Source: Pseudoalteromonas caenipelagi
Lineage (GTDB): Bacteria; Pseudomonadota; Gammaproteobacteria; Enterobacterales; Alteromonadaceae
Direction: 5' to 3'
NCBI RefSeq assembly: GCF_013140855.1
Contig: NZ_JABBPG010000002.1
Coordinates: forward strand, 434,001-498,000
DNA length: 64,000 bases
In this document: positions 57,690-64,000 of the stretch, in pieces
Layout: each line of letters opens with the position of its first letter
Position numbering within the stretch: the first letter of the stretch is position 1
Program-made: the position numbers and the translations under genes
The notes under the pieces: generated by a model
Told to the model about the DNA's origin: nothing
The model's database searches: none
What the model saw: only the letters and a program-made list of their open reading frames with translations

Positions 57690-59000
57690 CTAAAGTCTTG
57701 TTGTTTCAGTTGGTGCCGTTGGCTCTGGTTTTGGCCATGCTTTATCGTGTTGGTCCTTAGCTCTGACAGTTTTTGAAGCTGCGGTTGCTAATCCCGTTAA
57801 GCCGCCTACCGTATTCCCACCTACTAAGCTTGCTCCTCCTGATAAGGTTCCTGCGCCTACTTCGACCCAATGAGCAATTGCCGCTACTTTTTTCACAAAA
57901 CCCAGTAGCTTTGGATAGTCTTGTGCGCCTGTTTGGCTGCTATTGATAAAATCAGCAATTGCAGTACAGATACTTCGGATAGACTTCGCCAAACCAAATA
58001 CTAAGCTTATTGTCATTTTTACTGGATTACCACCCCCTATGATTGCACTGGCTATTGAGGCGCCGGCTTCAAATGTTCTTAATCCGTCCATAAGTGCAAA
58101 AGCCAACTTAGCTTTAACGCCGTCTGTTGGTTTTTTGTTACCTAAACATATCGTGGTCACTCCGCGTATAAACTTTGAAACCCCAACACAAACCGACAAT
58201 ATCCCGGGGATTGCTAAAGTGCCATGAGTCGCGGCTATTACAACCCCCCCTGCAACAGCTGTTAGCACACCTTCAGATATTAACAACAGGCCTTTTGTTT
58301 TTGGGCCTAGGCTAAATTGTTGGGCAGTATCTTGAAACTGAGTTACAACGACTTTGTTTCCATCAACGCACTTGCCATGTAGCTGAGCAGTGCCCTGTTT
58401 AGACTTTTGCCACAATTGATAACTATCTTGGCTCATCACTGAATAGTTAACACCGTCCATACCATCAATGGGTTTAAACTGCGCACTATGATTTTTGTTC
58501 AGTGGTTGAGCTTGCAATGTGGATGACGATTCGTAATGGTCATAATTTGGTGTTGAGCTTAAAGATGCGCGTTGCAACGCTTTATTGCCCATTACCGTTG
58601 CTTCATGTTCAAGCGCTGGGTTGTCGTTTACGTTTAGGCCATTAACAGAAGTCGTTGGCTTGACCCTGCCCTGTGCTTGCTGTACCACATGGCCCAATTC
58701 GTGAGGCAAGTGATGGGACTGCCCTGGCGCCAAATGAATATCACTACCTTGTGCATAAGCATGAGCTTGTACCGCGGCCGGTTTGCTGGAGTTATAGTGC
58801 ACTTTGACGTGATCCAAACTCATGCCTGATAACGACTCCATGCCGGACTTCAGGTTATCAGGTAACCCTGTGTTATTGCTTTTTTGCCGTTGTACTGAAT
58901 CTGGACGGTTATCAACTAATACGTTGGCCCCTTTGCGCTGCGCAGCTTGTTGTGTGCTTGAACTACCGCTGTTTTGATACTGCTGTTTGCTATTACTCAT
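57690..59000 (-). CDS. DUF4157 eCIS effector candidate with hydrophobic C terminus
   Basis: The 436-aa product has an Asn/Gln/Ser-rich start with [14 protein letters not shown] (about 26-39), then a DUF4157 domain (about 45-120) with [20 protein letters not shown] and the zinc-type HELGHVVQQ. The remaining 300 residues contain several hydrophobic Gly/Ala stretches ([34 protein letters not shown]) like a membrane-active domain. DUF4157 marks cargo of eCIS particles, including toxins of Pseudoalteromonas MAC-type structures. The C-terminal activity is unknown. It is the last gene of the leftward operon. Confidence 0.78.
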   Translation of the reverse strand: MSNSKQQYQNSGSSSTQQAAQRKGANVLVDNRPDSVQRQKSNNTGLPDNLKSGMESLSGMSLDHVKVHYNSSKPAAVQAHAYAQGSDIHLAPGQSHHLPHELGHVVQQAQGRVKPTTSVNGLNVNDNPALEHEATVMGNKALQRASLSSTPNYDHYESSSTLQAQPLNKNHSAQFKPIDGMDGVNYSVMSQDSYQLWQKSKQGTAQLHGKCVDGNKVVVTQFQDTAQQFSLGPKTKGLLLISEGVLTAVAGGVVIAATHGTLAIPGILSVCVGVSKFIRGVTTICLGNKKPTDGVKAKLAFALMDGLRTFEAGASIASAIIGGGNPVKMTISLVFGLAKSIRSICTAIADFINSSQTGAQDYPKLLGFVKKVAAIAHWVEVGAGTLSGGASLVGGNTVGGLTGLATAASKTVRAKDQHDKAWPKPEPTAPTETTRL

Positions 59001-59026
59001 GTTGCTATCCTTACCTTGGCACCAAA

Positions 59027-59302
59027 TTATCGGTATTTCGTTTTACTGCTGCCTTGGCCAAACCGACCTCCAGGGTAGTTACCTTTATTAGCAGCCCACC
59101 AATTATTTGCTTGCGCGTGATTTTTAAACGCGCCCACGTATTGCCAGCTCCCATTTGCTGGCTTCACCCAGTAATATCTGTCGCCCGCCAGTTGTAATGC
59201 TTGCTGTTGTACGGTGCGATTGTCTACCAATGGTTTTGAACTTGGGCGTGTTACACGTTGTTTTGAGTGCTCTGAAGAAGTTTTTGCATTAATGTGTTTC
59301 AT
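59027..59302 (-). CDS. Small eCIS cargo-like protein with LVDNR motif
   Basis: ATG 59302 overlaps the ATPase stop (TGATG). The 91-aa product has a basic N terminus (KHINAKTSSEHSKQRVTRPS), the motif KPLVDNRTVQQQ also seen in the DUF4157 protein, and an aromatic, Gly-rich end (YYWVKPANGSWQYVGAFKNH). It could be a small cargo or an adaptor loaded by the same signal. No known domain is recognised. Confidence 0.62.
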   Translation of the reverse strand: MKHINAKTSSEHSKQRVTRPSSKPLVDNRTVQQQALQLAGDRYYWVKPANGSWQYVGAFKNHAQANNWWAANKGNYPGGRFGQGSSKTKYR

Positions 59303-60675
59303 CACGAGTATTCCATGCCTGTAATATTGATAGTTTTGTTATCTTTTTGGAATTCTTGGCGAATACTTTCAAGTAAGTCGTCTAGATAGATAACGCGTTC
59401 ATTTCGGCGTATCGCCAGCAAGGCGCATTGGCGTAAAATATTAATAATTTGCCCCCCTGCTAACTCAAAGTCTTGTGCAATACGCGCTAGATTAATATCT
59501 TCATTTAATTCACACACATGTGCGAATGCATTTTGCCAAAGTTGTAACCGCTCACTTGGGCCTGGAATAGTAAACTGCACCATATTTTGAAAACGCCTTG
59601 TAAAGGCATCATCCATATTGGCGCGCAAATTAGTAGCCAAAATAACGGTGCCAGGAAAGTCTTCGATACGTTGTAGTAAATACCCTGTTAATTGGTTTGC
59701 ATGACGGTCATTGGAGGAGCTGGTTGCCGTTCGTTTTCCAAACAGTGAGTCAGCTTCATCAAAAAACAAAATCCAATCTTTATAGCTGGCGACTTCAAAT
59801 ACACGCGACAGATTTTTTTCTGTTTCACCGATATATTTAGAAACGATCATAGACAGGTCAACGCGGTATATTTCTCGCCCTGTTTCTTTGGCCAATAGTG
59901 CTGCTGTCATCGTTTTACCCGTACCCGATGGCCCATAAAACACGGCTCGATAACCAGGTTTTACTTTTTTATCTAGTTGCCAATCAGACATCAGAATGTG
60001 GCCATAATCAAGCCAAGCGCGAATTTCTTCGACACGCTTCATTACTGAATAATCTAATACTAAGTCTTGCCATCGATGGGGTGTTTCTAGTGCATGGGCA
60101 GGAAAGCTCGTACTATGCTCAGGCGCTGTATGTGTGCCAGTTAACAGGTAAGTAAGCCAGTGTTCAGTGATTTTATACACACCGGCGCAATGTGGTAACG
60201 ATGCATCTGCTGGCATAAGCTCTGTGACCTGCTCCGCCATAAATTTATGCCGATTGGATAGCAGTAAATCAACTTGAACACGCCATAAAGGGTCATTAGC
60301 TGCAATTAAAAAATACAGCGTTTGAGCTGTTGGTAAAAAGCCACCAAATGCTTTGTCTGTTACTCCGCCAAACTCGCTAAATCCACGATCAATGAGTTGG
60401 TTTACACCAAATAATATATCCAGCACTTCAGGTTTAATTGCTGGAGCCATAGCCAAAGCCAGTGCTAAGCGTTCAAAAGTATTTAGCTCCCACTCAAGTA
60501 CTAAATCGCTATAAGCGCTTTGTTCACGCTCTACTAGTGGTGGTGTAATTTCAAACCAATGGTTTTCATGGCCCTCTTGCTTTAAGTAGTTGCAAATAAC
60601 CTGAGCTACCACACTTTGTAGCCAGTCCATTTCTTGGTATAACACTGAAAGATTTTGTTCTGCTGAATAACTCAT
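59302..60675 (-). CDS. eCIS AAA+ ATPase (Afp15-type)
   Basis: ATG 60675, with GGGAG six bases ahead, gives 457 aa. The C-terminal half is an AAA+ module: Walker [21 protein letters not shown], Walker [16 protein letters not shown], sensor region [20 protein letters not shown] with arginine finger. The N-terminal half is a helical domain of the eCIS-associated type. One such ATPase accompanies each Afp/PVC/MAC locus and is thought to help assembly or cargo loading. It precedes the cargo genes directly. Confidence 0.87.
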   Translation of the reverse strand: MSYSAEQNLSVLYQEMDWLQSVVAQVICNYLKQEGHENHWFEITPPLVEREQSAYSDLVLEWELNTFERLALALAMAPAIKPEVLDILFGVNQLIDRGFSEFGGVTDKAFGGFLPTAQTLYFLIAANDPLWRVQVDLLLSNRHKFMAEQVTELMPADASLPHCAGVYKITEHWLTYLLTGTHTAPEHSTSFPAHALETPHRWQDLVLDYSVMKRVEEIRAWLDYGHILMSDWQLDKKVKPGYRAVFYGPSGTGKTMTAALLAKETGREIYRVDLSMIVSKYIGETEKNLSRVFEVASYKDWILFFDEADSLFGKRTATSSSNDRHANQLTGYLLQRIEDFPGTVILATNLRANMDDAFTRRFQNMVQFTIPGPSERLQLWQNAFAHVCELNEDINLARIAQDFELAGGQIINILRQCALLAIRRNERVIYLDDLLESIRQEFQKDNKTINITGMEYS

Positions 60676-60685
60676 AAGCTGCTCC

Positions 60686-61546
60686 CTAACCATTGTCAGT
60701 TAAACGCACAACATCATCGAGTGTTGCATCTTGCCATTGAAAAAAGTCTTGGCAGGTATTGATGTTGAGTTGTTCAGTCGCAGCAAGACTTAACATGGTT
60801 GAATGTAACCAGTTATCTATAGGAAGTTGGGGTTTATAAGTACCGCGTTTCTCAAGGTCATATAAAAAATCATCAAATTTTCGGTCACTTAATGTAAGTT
60901 TTTTTGCTCTAAAAAAATGCAGTGGTCGCTCGAAACGAGTCGCTTCCAAATTATTGTGTTCAAAAAAGCCCAAGCCGCTGCTATTGGTAATATTACAAAG
61001 TTGCTGCTCAAATAAGCATGCACTGTTTTCACGTTCACCGGTTAATGTCAGCTCAGCCTCATTGGTTTGGGCTATTGCCAATCCCCAACGAGGTATGGTG
61101 GCAATTGCTGTGACCACGTAGGCTTCACGAAACGTATATTTACTCTGCGTCAGCTTGACCATTAATTCTGGCGCGACCTGTGCCCAATTACGCATAAAGG
61201 TTGCTTGTGCGTCTTGTGCCCAAAATAAATAACTACCGGGGCGTTCAAAACGATACATTTGTTGTCGTTTTACTAACTGTTCTTCAACTGTCTGCTCAAC
61301 AATGAGGCTATCTTGAACTTTTGTGCAGCCTTGGGTGTGCCGCCAATCGTCAATGCGCAAAGGAAAAGGTTCATTAGCATGGATGTGATTTCCTAACTCA
61401 AGATCTAAAGTCGCATTAAGCAATGTGCACATACGTCCTTGATGAATTTGAAATACATCCCCCAGCTGCGCTTGATTACCAAACGGATAAACTGGGATCC
61501 ACTTACTATTGATATAGCTGTCGAAAAAAAACTCTCTGTATATCAT
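60686..61546 (-). CDS. eCIS-associated protein, unknown
   Basis: The 286-aa product (MIYREFFFDSYINSKWIPVY) is soluble, with beta-rich parts and Trp/Phe-rich segments such as FERPGSYLFWAQDAQATFMR. It sits just upstream of the ATPase gene with an 11-bp gap after the chosen ATPase start. Its position within the leftward operon suggests a structural or accessory eCIS component. No family is recognised. Confidence 0.6.
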   Translation of the reverse strand: MIYREFFFDSYINSKWIPVYPFGNQAQLGDVFQIHQGRMCTLLNATLDLELGNHIHANEPFPLRIDDWRHTQGCTKVQDSLIVEQTVEEQLVKRQQMYRFERPGSYLFWAQDAQATFMRNWAQVAPELMVKLTQSKYTFREAYVVTAIATIPRWGLAIAQTNEAELTLTGERENSACLFEQQLCNITNSSGLGFFEHNNLEATRFERPLHFFRAKKLTLSDRKFDDFLYDLEKRGTYKPQLPIDNWLHSTMLSLAATEQLNINTCQDFFQWQDATLDDVVRLTDNG

Positions 61547-61573
61547 TGCAAACTCCTTGCAAAACTTAAGCGT

Positions 61574-61602
61574 GGGTCAGTTGTGCAGCGCACAACTGAC
61601 CC
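61574..61602. promoter_or_regulatory. Perfect 13-bp intercistronic hairpin in the eCIS operon
   Basis: GGGTCAGTTGTGC (61574-61586), loop AGC, GCACAACTGACCC (61590-61602). There is no T run on either strand. It lies in the 73-bp gap between two operon genes and may set their relative expression by RNA stability or partial termination. Confidence 0.7.
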
Positions 61603-61619
61603 AAACTAAGTTGCTATTA

Positions 61620-62432
61620 CTAGGCTGCAAACGCCGCCGCTTTAGCCGCTTCTAAACCCGCATTGAGTGATGCTAAGTTTGCTTTTGCTTCTGCTAATTG
61701 TGCTTGTGCGTCTTCCAATTGCTGATTGGCCATGTTGCTAGCACTGAGCGCACTTTGATAACTGGTCTCTGATGCTTGATAAGACGTTGCCAATGAATCT
61801 TTTAGAGATTGTGTTTGTGTGTACAATGACGCCATTTGAGCAGACTGTAAGGTAGAGATCTCCTCTGTTTCCTGAACAGGTGTAATACTCGCATAGCAAC
61901 TTTGTAGCGCCGTAAGTGTCAAAGACACGGCATTATTTGATTCGGTCACCGCGTTGTTTAGATAGGTAACCAAATCATCGGGGATGACTTGATTAACCGC
62001 CTTTCTACGATCAACAAAGTCTTGCAACTTCTCGATAATGTCAGCGGAGAAAATCAACTTATCGATGACTCTGGCCATATAATTTGCCGTTTCATTGAGC
62101 TTACCGCTCAAGGATTCGGAGTCTTGTTCACTGCCAACTTGTTTTGCCACCACTGTGACATAGTTTTGCGTTTCTTTAATATCCGATAGCAAGGTTTTTG
62201 CTTGATTGTAATGCAACAAAGCAGATGCTTGTCGACTACTTGCTATCGTTAATAAATTGGCAAAATACGCTTGCTTACTGGTTAAAGAAGTTACTACATT
62301 GGTTAGTTCATTTACCGTGTACTGCGCGTCTGTTACTTGTGTTGTCAGAGCCTGAATATCAGCATTTTTATTCTGCGCAACACCTTTAGAATTGCGGTAT
62401 TTAGGGCCTGGAGTTTGGGTTATAGCTGTCAT
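61620..62432 (-). CDS. eCIS-associated coiled-coil protein
   Basis: The 270-aa product is almost entirely helical, with Ala/Gln/Ser heptads (QLEDAQAQLAEAKANLASLN) and no membrane segment. The start MTAITQTPGPKYRNSKG is polar. It precedes a strong intercistronic hairpin. Probably a structural or scaffold component of the injection-system locus; the family is unknown. Confidence 0.55.
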   Translation of the reverse strand: MTAITQTPGPKYRNSKGVAQNKNADIQALTTQVTDAQYTVNELTNVVTSLTSKQAYFANLLTIASSRQASALLHYNQAKTLLSDIKETQNYVTVVAKQVGSEQDSESLSGKLNETANYMARVIDKLIFSADIIEKLQDFVDRRKAVNQVIPDDLVTYLNNAVTESNNAVSLTLTALQSCYASITPVQETEEISTLQSAQMASLYTQTQSLKDSLATSYQASETSYQSALSASNMANQQLEDAQAQLAEAKANLASLNAGLEAAKAAAFAA

Positions 62433-62443
62433 AATGAATCTCC

Positions 62444-64000
62444 TTATTTATTGCCTTTGTTAGACTTTTTCGCAGCATCTTTACTATCAGTTGCGCTGGT
62501 ATCACTACTTTCAGCAGTCTTTTCTTCTGCTGTACTTGGCTCTTCTTTTGCTTGTGCGCTTAAGCCAAGGGCTGAAGGTTGCACAGCAGCAGAACAGATC
62601 AGTGGAGTATGCTTGGTATTATTGACATGGGTTACATTAGAAAAGCTTATCTGTGGAGCATTAAGATGATTTCCATCAAAGGTAACCGGCGAATTGGTGA
62701 TGTATAAAGTTGGTAGATACTGAGTTAGATTTTGTGCACTATGCGGCAGACATAACACCCCGATATAATACTCAATATCCTTGATTAAAGGACTACCAAA
62801 ATTGTCGGTTGTATCATCAGTAATGCTGACACTCACATTCAAGTTCGCATTTTTAAAGTCTGCCTCAGCGGGTAAATAGTTAGCGCTAGAGACTTGCTGA
62901 GCAACAGACACATTAAAGTAAAACGGTAAAACAGATGAAGGCGAACTCGTCATCAACCCTCTTTCGTCAGGTTTATCTTTGGGCAACAACATAACATGTA
63001 GTTCAGTATCTACATTGGTCTCTACTTCTGAAGATGCCGCCTCTAGAGTAACCTGAATGTCTTTACCACTTACTGATGAACTGTTAATTACTGGTAGTGC
63101 AAGTGTTGGTGTAAAAGACGCCGATGCGCTGCTAATTATATTGTCATAAACGCCAATAAAACGTTGATATGCGAGCGTTAGTTCTACATATATAAAGGCA
63201 ACATAATCTTGACCTGCTACTACTAAATCACCATCTGAATCGCGCACAGCATCAGCATCTGTAGGGAGGTATGAACATTGTGCTGAGTTGCCTAACTCAG
63301 CGCCATGTATAATAATCGGAGCCACTTCAGAGGCCATTAAATAGAATCGATTTGTGTGATTGCTATTGGCGCTTGTGTAATACTCTGAGAATAGCGTTTC
63401 TACCTGTTCAAGTGTGATACTTGATTGGTTACTGGCTTTGGCGAAAAACACATACTGATTTTCAACCACTTGCATCTCAGCGTTGCTGCCTTTGGCGTTC
63501 ACCACAAAAGGCGATTCATAGACACTGCTGAAGACCTGAATCTTTGCTTTTACAGGGTCTAGGAGCCAGTTTACATTTAAGTTTAACTGTGAGTTTGCCG
63601 CAAACACTGATTCGTTCACACCTAGTAGCTGTGAGTCAGCATCTTTGAGCACCCCCTCTGCTTTTCGTTCAGCTTTTTTATCCGAATTGAAGGTTTGGAA
63701 ATCTTTAGTTGACTGGCTACTCAAATTAGTTACATCGGTGCTTAGCTCTGTCAATAACTGCTCAAGCGCAGTTTTAGACGCCGTTACATTCGACAGTACA
63801 TCAGCACTCATTAGCTCTGAACATTGGCTAGAAGCCTCCATGGCTAACTGAGATGCATACTCAGCTTCATTTGCCGTGACAGAAATAAAGTCATTGGCTT
63901 GCTGGGTTTTTTTATAAATGTCGGTATCGTAGCAAGATGCTAACGCAATATTCAAAGCGCTACCGATATTAGCCGCAACTTTAGAGATTGAGTTTGACGC
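62444..64000 (-). CDS. eCIS-associated protein, partial (start outside window)
   Basis: The frame stays open to the window edge, so the 5' end is missing; at least 518 residues are seen. A helical N-terminal part (EYASQLAMEASSQCSELMSA) is followed by beta-sandwich-like domains (LPFYFNVSVAQQVSSANYLP) and a low-complexity tail of Ala, Glu, Ser and Lys (EEKTAESSDTSATDSKDAAK). It resembles surface or fibre-like components by composition only. It starts the visible part of the leftward operon. Confidence 0.55.
   Translation of the reverse strand, partial: ASNSISKVAANIGSALNIALASCYDTDIYKKTQQANDFISVTANEAEYASQLAMEASSQCSELMSADVLSNVTASKTALEQLLTELSTDVTNLSSQSTKDFQTFNSDKKAERKAEGVLKDADSQLLGVNESVFAANSQLNLNVNWLLDPVKAKIQVFSSVYESPFVVNAKGSNAEMQVVENQYVFFAKASNQSSITLEQVETLFSEYYTSANSNHTNRFYLMASEVAPIIIHGAELGNSAQCSYLPTDADAVRDSDGDLVVAGQDYVAFIYVELTLAYQRFIGVYDNIISSASASFTPTLALPVINSSSVSGKDIQVTLEAASSEVETNVDTELHVMLLPKDKPDERGLMTSSPSSVLPFYFNVSVAQQVSSANYLPAEADFKNANLNVSVSITDDTTDNFGSPLIKDIEYYIGVLCLPHSAQNLTQYLPTLYITNSPVTFDGNHLNAPQISFSNVTHVNNTKHTPLICSAAVQPSALGLSAQAKEEPSTAEEKTAESSDTSATDSKDAAKKSNKGNK

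Overview
The window looks like chromosomal DNA of a marine gammaproteobacterium of the Alteromonadales, most likely Pseudoalteromonas or a close relative. This rests on the A+T-rich base use, a TonB2/TtpC-type energy-transduction operon beside its own outer-membrane receptor, and a contractile-injection-system (eCIS/MAC-like) accessory cluster. It is an inference from gene content; no marker gene was compared.

Host left part (1-14448). The end of a chemoreceptor gene is followed by a six-gene operon (507-5543): a DUF3450 protein, a TtpC-like long ExbB, ExbB, ExbD, TonB and a periplasmic TPR protein. Next come a beta-helix-like lipoprotein (5710-7377) and a TonB-dependent receptor (7456-10140). 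Together they read as one dedicated outer-membrane import machine. A shared upstream motif recurs three times in this locus (444, 5603, 10334). The third copy precedes a probable small RNA at about 10387-10488. Then come asd, a DUF4240 gene, a TrmH-family methyltransferase and a TPR protein.

Prophage (14449-57448). I place both ends from a 5-bp duplication GTAAC (14444-14448 and 57449-57453) flanking matching TGTAA.../...TTACA termini, which gives an element of 43,000 bp. It is a Mu-like transposable phage with a siphovirus tail. The leftward block runs from the Ner-like regulator (28879) through MuA, MuB, GemA, a Mor-like activator, lysozyme, terminases, portal and a holin to the MuF-type head protein (14708). 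The rightward block runs from the capsid protease (36966) through capsid, tail tube, frameshifted chaperone, tape measure, tip and fibres to 57366. Between the repressor (29029) and the protease lies about 7 kb of cargo: a secreted protein, a propeller sensor with an ATPase domain, a membrane protein, a double-glycine-leader proline-rich peptide, an acetyltransferase, a zinc ribbon, and an ImmA/XRE pair flanked by direct repeats. A second cargo gene, AbiC-like, sits in the tail operon at 45725.

Two prophage-wide DNA signals stand out. The first is arrays of TTTAAA/GTTTAAAC boxes in 10-12 bp (mostly 11 bp) phase at 14.66, 21.74, 34.35, 40.41 and 48.10 kb, some inside genes. The second is a dyad TATGTAAAC-N3-TTTSCA upstream of three late transcription units, a good candidate for the Mor-like activator site.

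Host right part (57454-64000). A leftward eCIS cluster holds two coiled-coil or structural proteins, an unknown protein, an AAA+ ATPase, a 91-aa protein and a DUF4157 effector candidate. The last two share an LVDNR motif near the N terminus. All names are from sequence reading only; no database search was run.
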